The notes under the pieces are model-generated. The model had not been told where the DNA came from and did no database searches. It was given only the letters and a program-made list of their open reading frames with translations. A stretch of DNA of 64,000 nt from Halomonas aestuarii (lineage in GTDB: Bacteria; Pseudomonadota; Gammaproteobacteria; Pseudomonadales; Halomonadaceae): positions 2,170,001 through 2,234,000 of the forward strand of contig NZ_CP018139.1 in NCBI RefSeq assembly GCF_001886615.1. The letters run 5' to 3'. Below are positions 1 to 7,535 of the stretch, piece by piece. The first letter of the stretch is position 1, and every line of letters starts with the position of its first letter. A program made the position numbers and the translations under genes.

Positions 1-361
1 GGTGACCCAGCAGGGCCTCGGCGCGCTCGATCAGGACCTGGCTGTTGCGCGCATCGCGCAGGGCATTGGTGCCGACCACCCGCAGGTCGCGGTGGCCGAT
101 GCCCTTCAGGAAGGGGGCGAAGCGGGCCAGGCAGTCCAGCGCCCGGCGCATGGCGTCCTCGCCGAGCACGCCGTCCTCGTCGAGCCCGGCGGCCAGCTGA
201 ACCTTCTCGCCCAGCCGGGCGACCACCTGCAACCGGTCGTCCTGGTAGTTGGCGACCAGCAGGTGGAAGCTGTTGGAGCCGAGGTCGATGGCGGCGAGGC
301 GGCGGGGGGCGGTGGCGGTCTCCCCCGGGGTGGCGGCGGGCCGGTCCGTTGGCACTGTCAT
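1..361 (-). CDS. ppx: Exopolyphosphatase (Ppx/GppA family), N-terminal part
   Basis: This is the first 120 codons of a leftward gene cut by the window start. The N-terminus, after a short Pro/Thr/Ala-rich tail, reads AAIDLGSNSFHLLVA, the phosphate-1 ATPase motif of the Ppx/GppA actin-fold family. The following segment (VVGTNALRDARNS) also fits. Ppx releases phosphate from the ends of polyphosphate chains. The ATG at 359-361 leaves a short non-conserved tail before the motif. The gene diverges from rho, and ppk1, which makes the polymer, lies 7 kb away, as in Pseudomonas. GppA is the alternative; the neighbourhood favours Ppx. Confidence 0.85.
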   Translation of the reverse strand, partial: MTVPTDRPAATPGETATAPRRLAAIDLGSNSFHLLVANYQDDRLQVVARLGEKVQLAAGLDEDGVLGEDAMRRALDCLARFAPFLKGIGHRDLRVVGTNALRDARNSQVLIERAEALLGH

Positions 362-812
362 GGCGCGTCCTGATGGGCTATGGGAATGGAGGTTGCGGGT
401 GGCATCCGGTGTTGTCAATTGCCCCTCGACCGGCGCGGCGGCAGGGCTTGCGTTTGTCGGCGCCCTTGACTAGTATCGGGTCGTTCGCCTGTTCCGAATG
501 TTTCCCGACCGTTTCACGGCGATCCCGTCGCGGTCAGTTTCCAAGTCGTCAGACAGCCCACTGCATCAGCCTGCGATCCCGGCCCCGTGCCCGGAACCGC
601 TGATCAGGCGAAATGAACCTGCTTCCTCGCTTACGATATCGGCCCGGCAACCCCCAGATTGCGGTCGCCCGCCCATGGCCATTCGATGCATCACGACGAG
701 AGGTAGCCTGTCCGGGCTCTGAACGCATCCACAGGGCGTCATCGTCTCGCCTCCTGTCTTTCCTCACGGCGCACCGCCGCCCGGCTTCCACGAGCAAATT
801 CTGAACACACCG
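362..812 (+). other. 451-bp ppx-rho divergent region and rho leader
   Basis: No convincing gene lies here. A possible rho promoter is TTGCGT (448-453), 17 bp, TAGTAT (471-476), which would give a leader of more than 300 nt. Long leaders that allow Rho to terminate its own transcript are known for rho genes. A 63-codon frame at 613-804 has only a weak ribosome site and unremarkable composition, so it could be a leader peptide or chance. Pseudomonas has trxA between ppx and rho; none is present here. Confidence 0.4.
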
Positions 813-2072
813 ATGAATCTTACCGAACTCAAGCAAAAGCCAGTTCCGGAGCTTCTGGAGATCGCCCGCGAGATGGGCATCGACAACCTGGCGCGTTCCC
901 GCAAGCAGGACATCATCTTCGCCATCCTCAAGAAGCATGCCAAGAGCGGTGAGCCGATCTTCGGTGATGGCGTGCTGGAGATCCTGCAGGATGGATTCGG
1001 CTTTCTGCGCAGTGCCGACAGCTCCTACCTGGCCGGTCCCGATGACATCTATGTCTCGCCCTCGCAGATCCGTCGCTTCAACCTGCGCAAGGGCGACTCC
1101 ATCTCCGGCAAGATTCGCCCGCCGAAGGAAGGGGAGCGCTACTTCGCGCTGTTGAAGGTCAGCGAGATCAACTTCGACAAGCCGGAAAACGCCAAGCACA
1201 AGATCCTCTTCGAGAACCTCACGCCGCTGTTCCCCCAGGAGCGGCTGCGCATGGAGATCGGCAACGGCTCCACCGAGGACCTCACCGCCCGCATCATCGA
1301 TCTCACCGCGCCCATCGGCAAGGGCCAGCGCGGACTGCTGGTCTCCCCGCCCAAGGCGGGCAAGACCCTGATGCTGCAGAACATCGCCACCTCCATCACT
1401 CGCAACAACCCCGAGTGCCACCTGATCGTGCTGCTGATCGACGAGCGCCCCGAGGAGGTGACGGAGATGTCGCGCACCGTGCGCGGCGAGGTGGTGGCCT
1501 CGACCTTCGACGAGCCGCCGGCCCGTCACGTGCAGGTGGCCGAGATGGTCATCGAGAAGGCCAAGCGACTGGTCGAGCACAAGAAGGACGTGGTGATCCT
1601 GCTCGACTCCATCACGCGTCTGGCCCGTGCCTACAACACCGTGGTGCCGAGCTCCGGCAAGGTGCTCACCGGCGGTGTCGACGCCCATGCCCTGGAGAAG
1701 CCCAAGCGCTTCTTCGGCGCGGCGCGCAACATCGAGGAGGGCGGCAGTCTGACCATCATCGCCACGGCACTGGTCGACACCGGCTCCAAGATGGACGAGG
1801 TGATCTTCGAGGAGTTCAAGGGCACCGGCAACATGGAGGCCCACCTCGACCGCAAGCTGGCCGAGCGTCGCGTCTATCCGGCGATCAACATCCGCCGCAG
1901 CGGCACCCGCCGCGAGGACCTGATCGCCTCCGAGGACGAGATGCAGCGCATGTGGATCCTGCGCAAGCTGCTCAACCCCATGGAGGACACGGCGGCCACC
2001 GAGTTCCTGATCGACCGCCTGAAGGATACCAAGACCAACCTGGAGTTCTTCGAGGCCATGAAGCGGCGTTGA
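813..2072 (+). CDS. rho: Transcription termination factor Rho
   Basis: Rho is the hexameric RNA-dependent ATPase that terminates unprotected transcripts. The protein is 419 aa, the usual length. It has the N-terminal Rho_N helix bundle ([20 protein letters not shown]), then the cold-shock-like primary RNA-binding domain (DGFGFLRS). The Walker A loop PPKAGKT lies at about residues 179-185, followed by the DERPEEV segment, the Walker B stretch [16 protein letters not shown], and the Q/R loops ([18 protein letters not shown]). The start is fixed by conservation, since no good Shine-Dalgarno sequence precedes it. A hairpin terminator follows at 2110, so rho is probably transcribed alone. Confidence 0.98.
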   Translation: MNLTELKQKPVPELLEIAREMGIDNLARSRKQDIIFAILKKHAKSGEPIFGDGVLEILQDGFGFLRSADSSYLAGPDDIYVSPSQIRRFNLRKGDSISGKIRPPKEGERYFALLKVSEINFDKPENAKHKILFENLTPLFPQERLRMEIGNGSTEDLTARIIDLTAPIGKGQRGLLVSPPKAGKTLMLQNIATSITRNNPECHLIVLLIDERPEEVTEMSRTVRGEVVASTFDEPPARHVQVAEMVIEKAKRLVEHKKDVVILLDSITRLARAYNTVVPSSGKVLTGGVDAHALEKPKRFFGAARNIEEGGSLTIIATALVDTGSKMDEVIFEEFKGTGNMEAHLDRKLAERRVYPAINIRRSGTRREDLIASEDEMQRMWILRKLLNPMEDTAATEFLIDRLKDTKTNLEFFEAMKRR

Positions 2073-2109
2073 GGGGCCCCTGGCCGAACGGGTCAGGCGG
2101 TGAAGGGAA

Positions 2110-2141
2110 GGGGCGGCATGCTATGCTGCCCCTTTCTCGTT
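2110..2141 (+). terminator. Rho-independent terminator after rho
   Basis: A nine-pair hairpin with one G-T wobble (arms 2110-2118 and 2124-2132, GGGGC against GCCCC at its base) is followed by TTTCTCGTT. It lies 37 bp after the rho stop and just before ubiD. Confidence 0.65.
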
Positions 2142-2160
2142 CCGGAACGGATACATCCGA

Positions 2161-3657
2161 ATGAAGTATCAGGACCTGCGCGAGTTCATCGCGGTGCTCG
2201 AGGACCAGGGCGAACTCGTCCGGGTCTCCGCCGAGGTGGACCCGTACCTCGAGATCACCGAGATCTGCGATCGCACCCTGCGGGCCGGCGGGCCCGCGCT
2301 GCTGTTCGAGAACGTCAAGGGTCACACCATGCCGCTGCTCGGCAACCTGTTCGGCACGCCGAAACGGGTGGCCATGGGCATGGGCCAGGACTCGGTGGCC
2401 GCCCTGCGCGAGGTGGGCGAGCTGCTGGCCTTCCTCAAGGAGCCGGAGCCCCCCAAGGGGTTCCGCGATGCCTGGAGCAAGCTGCCGATCTTCAAGCAGG
2501 TGATGAGCATGGGGCCGAAGACGGTGCGCTCGGCCCCGGTCCAGGCGCTTGTCTACGAGGGTGACGAGGTCGACCTCGACCGCCTGCCGATCCAGCACTG
2601 CTGGCCCGGGGATGCCGCGCCGCTGGTCACCTGGCCGCTGGTGATCACCCGCGGGCCCCACAAGGCCCGCCAGAATCTCGGCATCTACCGCCAGCAGAAG
2701 CTCGGCAGGAACCGCCTGATCATGCGCTGGCTATCCCATCGCGGCGGGGCCCTGGACTTCCAGGAGTTCCAGAAGACGAATCCCGGCGAGCCCTTCCCGG
2801 TGGCCGTGGCGCTGGGCGCCGACCCGGCCACCATCCTGGGGGCCGTGACGCCGGTGCCGGACAGCCTCTCCGAGTATGCCTTCGCCGGGCTCCTGCGCGG
2901 CTCGCGTACCGAGCTGGTCAAGTGCGGCCATGCCGACCTCCAGGTGCCGGCGTCCGCCGAGATCATCCTCGAGGGCTTCCTCTACCCGGACGACACGGCG
3001 CCCGAGGGCCCCTACGGCGACCACACCGGCTACTACAACGAGGTCGAGCAGTTCCCGGTGTTCACGGTGACGCGCATGACCATGCGCGAGAACGCCATCT
3101 ATCACTCCACCTACACCGGCCGGCCGCCCGACGAGCCGGCGATCCTGGGGCTGGCCCTCAACGAGGTGTTCGTGCCGATCCTGCGCCGCCAGTTCCCCGA
3201 GATCGTCGACTTCTACCTGCCCCCCGAGGGCTGCTCCTACCGCATGGCGGTGGTGACCATGAAGAAGCAGTACCCGGGCCATGCCAAGCGCGTGATGATG
3301 GGCGTATGGAGCTTCCTTCGCCAGTTCATGTACACCAAGTTCGTGGTGGTGCTCGACGACGACGTCGACGCCCGCGACTGGAAGGACGTGATCTGGGCCA
3401 TCACCACCCGCATGGATCCCGCCCGGGACACCGTGATGGTGGAGAACACCCCCATCGACTACCTGGACTTCGCCTCCCCAGTGGCCGGGCTGGGCTCCAA
3501 GATGGGCCTGGACGCCACCGGCAAGTGGCCCGGCGAGACCGACCGCGAGTGGGGCACGCCCATCGTCATGGACGAGGCCGTCAAGGCCCGCGTCAGCGAC
3601 CGCTGGAACGAGCTGGGCATCACGCTTTCCCCTGACAACGACACGAGGCATTCATGA
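2161..3657 (+). CDS. ubiD: 4-hydroxy-3-polyprenylbenzoate decarboxylase
   Basis: UbiD removes the ring carboxylate of 4-hydroxy-3-polyprenylbenzoate in ubiquinone synthesis, using prenylated FMN supplied by UbiX, which is not in this window. The 498-aa length matches the family. Family blocks include the N-terminal [14 protein letters not shown], the [15 protein letters not shown] segment that helps form the cofactor site, the TGRPPDEP block and the C-terminal [15 protein letters not shown]. The stop overlaps the next start by 4 bp (ATGA), so ubiD, the flavin reductase and folM probably form one transcript. The first of these partners is commonly found with ubiD. Confidence 0.96.
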   Translation: MKYQDLREFIAVLEDQGELVRVSAEVDPYLEITEICDRTLRAGGPALLFENVKGHTMPLLGNLFGTPKRVAMGMGQDSVAALREVGELLAFLKEPEPPKGFRDAWSKLPIFKQVMSMGPKTVRSAPVQALVYEGDEVDLDRLPIQHCWPGDAAPLVTWPLVITRGPHKARQNLGIYRQQKLGRNRLIMRWLSHRGGALDFQEFQKTNPGEPFPVAVALGADPATILGAVTPVPDSLSEYAFAGLLRGSRTELVKCGHADLQVPASAEIILEGFLYPDDTAPEGPYGDHTGYYNEVEQFPVFTVTRMTMRENAIYHSTYTGRPPDEPAILGLALNEVFVPILRRQFPEIVDFYLPPEGCSYRMAVVTMKKQYPGHAKRVMMGVWSFLRQFMYTKFVVVLDDDVDARDWKDVIWAITTRMDPARDTVMVENTPIDYLDFASPVAGLGSKMGLDATGKWPGETDREWGTPIVMDEAVKARVSDRWNELGITLSPDNDTRHS

Positions 3658-4433
3658 CGCCAAGGACCCTGACCTGCCTGGTCACCGAAGTCGAGGACCT
3701 CAACCCGGACGTCTTTCGCGTCCAGCTGGAGGGCCGCGCCGAGGCCGTGGCCCATGATCCCGGCCAGTACCTGGAGCTCAGGCTCGCCGAGGACACCTGG
3801 GTGCCGTTCTCCATCGCCAACGCACATGCCGGCGATGGCACCATCGAACTGCACATCCAGCACTGGCCGGAGCGGGACAACTCCGCGCGACTGCGCGAGC
3901 TGATGCAGGTGGCCGAGCGGCTGACCGTGCGCCTGCCCGGCGGTGACTGCGTGCTGGACCCGGACAGCACGCGGCCGCTGCTGCTGGTCGCCGCGGGCAC
4001 CGGCTTCTCTCAGATGAAGGCGATCATCGAGGCGGCCCTGCATGCCGACCCCGCCCGCGAGATCGACCTCTGGTGGGCGGCCCGCGAGCGCCGCGACCTC
4101 TACCTGGAGCGCCTGCCCCGGGAGTGGGCCGCCGGCCACTCAGGCGTCCGTTTCCATGCCGTGACCGAGGTCGCCCCCGAGGAGCCCATCGAGGGAGAGC
4201 GCGTCCAGGGCCACCGGGGTCGCATCGACCAGGCGCTGGCGACCGGCCTCGAGGATGTCGCCGGCCATGATGTCTACGTCTCCGGCTCCCCGGGCATGGT
4301 CTATGCCTGTGTGGACGTGCTGGCGTCGCTGGGGCTCGAGGCCTCGCGGGTCTTCTCGGACGTCTTCGCCTACGCCCCCCGGGATCCCATCGTGCCCACG
4401 GCGGGCAGCCTGGTGAGGAAGGGCCGGTCATGA
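3654..4433 (+). CDS. NAD(P)H-flavin reductase-type oxidoreductase (Fre-like)
   Basis: This is a 259-aa ferredoxin-reductase-fold enzyme. The N-terminal beta-barrel flavin-binding half has PFSIANA in place of the classical RxYS motif. It is followed by the NAD(P)-binding motif [16 protein letters not shown] at about residues 104-119 and the C-terminal [13 protein letters not shown] block. There is no added 2Fe-2S ferredoxin domain, so it resembles Fre rather than the longer CDP-glucoseen reductases. It overlaps ubiD and folM by 4 bp on each side. A role in supplying reduced flavin to flavin-dependent neighbours such as the UbiX/UbiD system is an inference from position. The physiological substrate is not evident from sequence. 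Confidence 0.85.
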   Translation: MTPRTLTCLVTEVEDLNPDVFRVQLEGRAEAVAHDPGQYLELRLAEDTWVPFSIANAHAGDGTIELHIQHWPERDNSARLRELMQVAERLTVRLPGGDCVLDPDSTRPLLLVAAGTGFSQMKAIIEAALHADPAREIDLWWAARERRDLYLERLPREWAAGHSGVRFHAVTEVAPEEPIEGERVQGHRGRIDQALATGLEDVAGHDVYVSGSPGMVYACVDVLASLGLEASRVFSDVFAYAPRDPIVPTAGSLVRKGRS

Positions 4434-5143
4434 GCGCCTCGCCGATCCTGATCACCGGTGGCGCCCAGCGCCTGGGGCGTCACTGTGCCGAGCGCCTGCG
4501 CGACGACGGCCATCCGGTGATCATCAGCTATCGTCGCGAGCGCGAGGAGCTCGAGACCCTGCGGGCACGGGGGATCGTCACCCTGCCGGCGGACTTCTCG
4601 ACCGAGGCGGGCATCCTCGACTTCATCGAGCGGCTCCGGGCCGAGACGCCCTCGCTGCGTGCCATCGTGCACAACGCCAGCGACTGGGCGCCGGACAGCC
4701 GCGGCGACGACGCCGGCGCCAACTTCGAACGGCTGTTCCGGGTGCACATGCTGGCGCCCTACCTGATCAACCTGCACGCCCGCGAACTGCTCGAGGCCTG
4801 CAGCGAACCCCAGCGCGACATCGTCCACATGACCGACTACGTGGTACAGAAGGGCTCTCGCAAGCACGCCGCCTACGCCGCCACCAAGGCGGGACTGGAC
4901 AACCTGACGCTCTCCTTCGCGGCCATGTTCGCGCCCTCGATCCAGGTCAACGCCATCGCACCGGCGATGATCATGCTCAACGAGGGCGACGACGAGGCCT
5001 ACGCCGAGAAGGCCCGCGCCAAGTCGGCCATGGAGATGATCCCGGGGCCCGGCGTGATCTACCAGAGCCTGCGCTACCTGCTCGACAACCGCTTCGTGAC
5101 GGGCATCACGCTGCCGGTCGATGGCGGGCGACATCTCCGCTAG
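4430..5143 (+). CDS. folM: Dihydromonapterin reductase FolM (short-chain dehydrogenase)
   Basis: This 237-aa short-chain dehydrogenase most resembles E. coli FolM, which reduces dihydromonapterin (and weakly dihydrofolate) with NADPH. The nucleotide-binding loop is ITGGAQRLG at the N-terminus. The FolM-like segment IVHNASDW replaces the common NNAG motif. The catalytic YAATK (Tyr-x-x-x-Lys) follows the TDYVVQKGS block, and the C-terminus FVTGITLPVDGGRHLR is almost identical to FolM. Tetrahydromonapterin is the cofactor of phenylalanine hydroxylase in pseudomonads, but no such hydroxylase is seen here. It is the last member of the ubiD transcript, with a 4-bp overlap at its start. Confidence 0.9.
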   Translation: MSASPILITGGAQRLGRHCAERLRDDGHPVIISYRREREELETLRARGIVTLPADFSTEAGILDFIERLRAETPSLRAIVHNASDWAPDSRGDDAGANFERLFRVHMLAPYLINLHARELLEACSEPQRDIVHMTDYVVQKGSRKHAAYAATKAGLDNLTLSFAAMFAPSIQVNAIAPAMIMLNEGDDEAYAEKARAKSAMEMIPGPGVIYQSLRYLLDNRFVTGITLPVDGGRHLR

Positions 5144-5185
5144 ACTATCGTCCACCCTGATGACAACCCCGAAGAGGACCATGAC

Positions 5186-5314
5186 ATGGCGGGACACGAC
5201 GAGAACTTCAAGGACGACAGCGGCCTGCTGGCCGTCTTCCTGGGCCTGGCGGTGCTGTTGGGCATGAGCGCGCTGCCGGCGACCATCGGCTGGATCCAGC
5301 TCGCCACCGGCTGA
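5186..5314 (+). CDS. Small single-pass membrane protein, 42 aa, unrecognised
   Basis: The ATG at 5186 has an AGAGGA ribosome site 7 bp upstream. The product has a charged, acidic N-terminus (MAGHDENFKDDSG) and then one hydrophobic segment of about 25 residues rich in Leu, Val, Ala and Gly, ending IGWIQLATG. This is the layout of a real small inner-membrane protein, with the N-terminus probably cytoplasmic or periplasmic depending on orientation. I recognise no family. It lies 42 bp after folM and could be cotranscribed with it. Confidence 0.6.
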   Translation: MAGHDENFKDDSGLLAVFLGLAVLLGMSALPATIGWIQLATG

Positions 5315-5389
5315 TCGCCCCGGCGTTTGGCGCACCTTGCCGAGGCCGCCTCGATGCGGCACGATGGAGGCATTGCTCAGGAGATGACC

Positions 5390-5536
5390 ATGGCTCCAGC
5401 CACCGACCGAATCGTTCGCAACCCCAACGACGCCCTGCGTCGCGGTGTGGCGTGGGCGTTCGGGCCGCATGCCAAGGGTCTCGATGGCTGGTATGGCGAC
5501 TGGTTTAGCACCGGCGTGCCGGTGGCCATGTCCTGA
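5390..5536 (+). CDS. Candidate aromatic-rich leader peptide upstream of DAHP synthase
   Basis: This is a 48-codon frame with a CAGGAG ribosome site (5378-5383) placed 6 bp before the ATG at 5390; an ATG at 5384 is too close to it. The peptide carries the cluster GWYGDWF at codons 33-39, with a third Trp at codon 22. A hairpin (arms CACCGG 5509-5514 and CCGGTG 5519-5524) follows the last aromatic codons immediately. The mutually exclusive hairpins at 5573-5620 come after the stop. DAHP synthase, the first enzyme of aromatic synthesis, lies downstream. That arrangement suggests ribosome-mediated attenuation by tryptophan, tyrosine or phenylalanine supply. The peptide could instead be an independent small protein. 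Confidence 0.5.
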   Translation: MAPATDRIVRNPNDALRRGVAWAFGPHAKGLDGWYGDWFSTGVPVAMS

Positions 5537-5572
5537 GCAGCACAGAGGACAGCGCCACGAGGCACGCCCCCC

Positions 5573-5622
5573 GGGTTGCCTCCTCTCAGAACCCCCGGAC
5601 GGCAACCCCGCCCGGGGGTTTC
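5573..5622 (+). promoter_or_regulatory. Candidate transcription attenuator hairpins upstream of DAHP synthase
   Basis: AACCCCCGG (5590-5598) pairs with CCGGGGGTT (5612-5620) to form a terminator-like stem followed by TCACGTTT, a weak U tract. The loop carries GGCAACCC (5601-5608), which is exactly complementary to GGGTTGCC (5573-5580). The two pairings cannot coexist without a pseudoknot, so this looks like a terminator/antiterminator switch. It begins 36 nt after the stop of the aromatic-rich peptide. The weakness is the poor U run. Confidence 0.5.
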
Positions 5623-5661
5623 ACGTTTCGGGCACCCACATCGACCACAAGGAGACGCACC

Positions 5662-5829
5662 ATGACCGCACTCATCGCCTTCGCCCGCTTCATCCCCCTG
5701 CCCGTCTCGGGCTATTACGGGGAAGGCTGGCGATTTAGCGCGGCGCGGTCGGTCCAGTGCGCCACCTCCGACCGTGAGCTTGCCGGTGGCATGACGGCCC
5801 CACGATGTACCCCTTGCACACGGAGTTGA
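5662..5829 (+). CDS. Second candidate leader peptide, stop-start coupled to DAHP synthase
   Basis: This is a 55-codon frame with a strong AAGGAG ribosome site (5649-5654) 7 bp before its ATG. It encodes an N-terminal stretch with Phe residues, then SGYYGEGWRF at codons 16-25, echoing GWYGDWF in the frame upstream. Its TGA (5827-5829) overlaps an ATG (5829-5831) of DAHP synthase in a TGATG junction, so translation is likely coupled. A hairpin with CGGTCGG and CCGACCG arms lies within the frame after the aromatic codons. It may be a translational regulator of DAHP synthase. The C-terminal third has no obvious protein character, which fits a leader rather than an enzyme. Confidence 0.5.
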   Translation: MTALIAFARFIPLPVSGYYGEGWRFSAARSVQCATSDRELAGGMTAPRCTPCTRS

Positions 5830-6899
5830 TGTCCATGAATGCCCCCGTTTCCCTGGCCCCCGCCCCGCTGGAGGCCGACCCGGTGACCGCCTCGTCGCTG
5901 CCCACGCCCGGCGAGCTGCGCCGTGACCTGCCCCTCTCGCCGGCCCTCGGCGAGCGCATCGCGGCCCACCGCCAGGCGATCCGCGCCATCCTCGATGGCC
6001 AGGACGATCGCCTGCTCGTGGTGGTCGGGCCCTGTTCCGTCGACGACCCCGAGGCCGCCCTGGACTATGCCCGCCGCCTGGCCGAGCTGGCCCCGAGGGT
6101 CGCCGATCGCCTGTTGATCGTGATGCGGGTCTATGTCGAGAAGCCGCGGACCACCGTGGGCTGGAAGGGGCTCGCCTATGACCCCGACCTGGACGGCAGC
6201 GGGGATATGGCCCGAGGCCTTCACGCCTCCCGCACCCTGATGCGCGAGATCGCCGCGCTCGACCTGCCGGTGGCCACCGAGCTGCTCCAGCCGATGCTGG
6301 CGCCCTACCTGGACGACCTGCTGAGCTGGGTGGCCATCGGCGCCCGGACCACCGAGTCCCAGCTGCACCGTGAGCTCGCCAGCGGCCTGGAGGCCGTGGT
6401 CGGCTTCAAGAACGCCACCAGCGGCGATCTGCAGGTCGCGCTGGACGCCATGCAGTCCGCCGCGCACCCCCATCGTCACTTCGCGATGGCCGAGGATGGC
6501 CGGCCCATGGTCCGCGAGACCCCCGGCAATCCCCACACCCATCTGGTGCTGCGCGGCGGCCATGGCGAGCCGAACTACTCGGCCGCCCACGTGCTGGCGG
6601 CCCGGCGCGCCCTCCAGGAGGCCGGCCTCGCCCCGCGCATGATGGTGGACTGCAGCCACGCCAATGCCCGCAAGGATCATCGCCGACAGAGCGAGGTGCT
6701 GCTCGATGTCCTAGGTCAGCGTCAGGCCGGGGACGCCTCCCTGGTGGGCCTGATGCTCGAGAGCCACCTCCACGAGGGCAAGCAGCCCCTCGCCCCGGGG
6801 CGTCGGCGCTATGGCGTCTCGGTGACCGACGCCTGCATCGGCTGGGAGACCACCGAGCACCTGCTGACGACCGCCGCGGACCGCCTGCGGGCCACCTGA
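5829..6899 (+). CDS. 3-deoxy-7-phosphoheptulonate (DAHP) synthase, type I
   Basis: This enzyme condenses phosphoenolpyruvate and erythrose 4-phosphate in the first step of the shikimate pathway. Family motifs of the AroF/AroG/AroH class are VVVGPCSVDD, VYVEKPRTTVGWKGL, ATELLQPM, IGARTTESQ, GFKNATSGD, LRGG and MVDCSHANARKDHRRQ. The length is 356 aa from the ATG at 5829, which overlaps the stop of the upstream small frame (TGATG). An ATG two codons later (5835) is 9 bp from a CGGAG and is equally possible. Which aromatic amino acid inhibits it cannot be read from the sequence. The aromatic-rich leader frames suggest supply-sensed expression. Confidence 0.95.
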   Translation: MSMNAPVSLAPAPLEADPVTASSLPTPGELRRDLPLSPALGERIAAHRQAIRAILDGQDDRLLVVVGPCSVDDPEAALDYARRLAELAPRVADRLLIVMRVYVEKPRTTVGWKGLAYDPDLDGSGDMARGLHASRTLMREIAALDLPVATELLQPMLAPYLDDLLSWVAIGARTTESQLHRELASGLEAVVGFKNATSGDLQVALDAMQSAAHPHRHFAMAEDGRPMVRETPGNPHTHLVLRGGHGEPNYSAAHVLAARRALQEAGLAPRMMVDCSHANARKDHRRQSEVLLDVLGQRQAGDASLVGLMLESHLHEGKQPLAPGRRRYGVSVTDACIGWETTEHLLTTAADRLRAT

Positions 6900-6909
6900 A
6901 AGGCTGACC

Positions 6910-7422
6910 ATGACGTTTCATCTCGAACACCACGACCCCGCCACCTACCGCCGGCTCTCGCGCCTGGTGGGCCTGGCCATGGCCGGCCAGCTGATCGTCT
7001 TTGGCCTGCTGTTCTCGCAGCTGCTCATCGCGGCCTTCGGCGCCAGCTTCTGGCTCAACGCCCTGGGCGTGCTGGTGGGGCTGGCCGCCACCAGCCTGGT
7101 GTTCGCCGTGCTTCGGCAACGCCCCTGGATGTCCGGCATCCGCTATGTCTGGCGCCTCAAGCACCACCTGGCTCGGGTGAGCGCCCACCTGCCGGCCCTG
7201 CGCCGGGGCATGGGGGAGGGCGACGATTCCGCGCTGGCGGTGCTGGCCTTCTACCATCAGGGCATGGCCCAGCTGTCGGAGCTCGAGGGGCGCACCCTCG
7301 ACGACGATGCCGAGCTCCTGGCCGAGCGCGAGGTGGTCCGGCACGCCCGTCGGGAGAATGGGCTGCCGGAGCGCGTCGAGGGCCTCGACCCCGGGGACCT
7401 GGGCGCCTTTCGCAAGGGCTGA
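6910..7422 (+). CDS. DUF3087-like membrane protein
   Basis: This 170-aa protein has two hydrophobic helices near residues 19-40 and 45-67 (LVGLAMAGQLIVFGLLFSQL and LNALGVLVGLAATSLVFAVL) and then a charged, Leu-rich cytosolic half of about 100 residues. It resembles the DUF3087 family of Pseudomonas and Halomonas, whose function is unknown; I base the assignment on size, layout and recall of the family rather than on any catalytic motif. It starts 10 bp after DAHP synthase with an AAAGG site, so the two are probably cotranscribed. The strong terminator at 7491 ends the unit. Confidence 0.7.
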   Translation: MTFHLEHHDPATYRRLSRLVGLAMAGQLIVFGLLFSQLLIAAFGASFWLNALGVLVGLAATSLVFAVLRQRPWMSGIRYVWRLKHHLARVSAHLPALRRGMGEGDDSALAVLAFYHQGMAQLSELEGRTLDDDAELLAEREVVRHARRENGLPERVEGLDPGDLGAFRKG

Positions 7423-7490
7423 CAGCCGTCGGGCCGGGGCCTCGGAGTGGTCACCCGGTGGCCGGGTGTCGCCGTCTCTGCCCGCAATAA

Positions 7491-7517
7491 GGCCCCCGCC
7501 AGTGGCGGGGGCCTTTT
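7491..7517. terminator. Bidirectional terminator between the DUF3087 gene and ppk1
   Basis: GGCCCCCGCC (7491-7500) and GGCGGGGGCC (7504-7513) form a perfect 10-bp stem with a 3-nt loop followed by TTTT. In the leftward direction the stem is followed by TTATT, so it can serve both convergent genes. Confidence 0.85.
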
Positions 7518-7535
7518 CGGTGCGGCGACGCGGGG

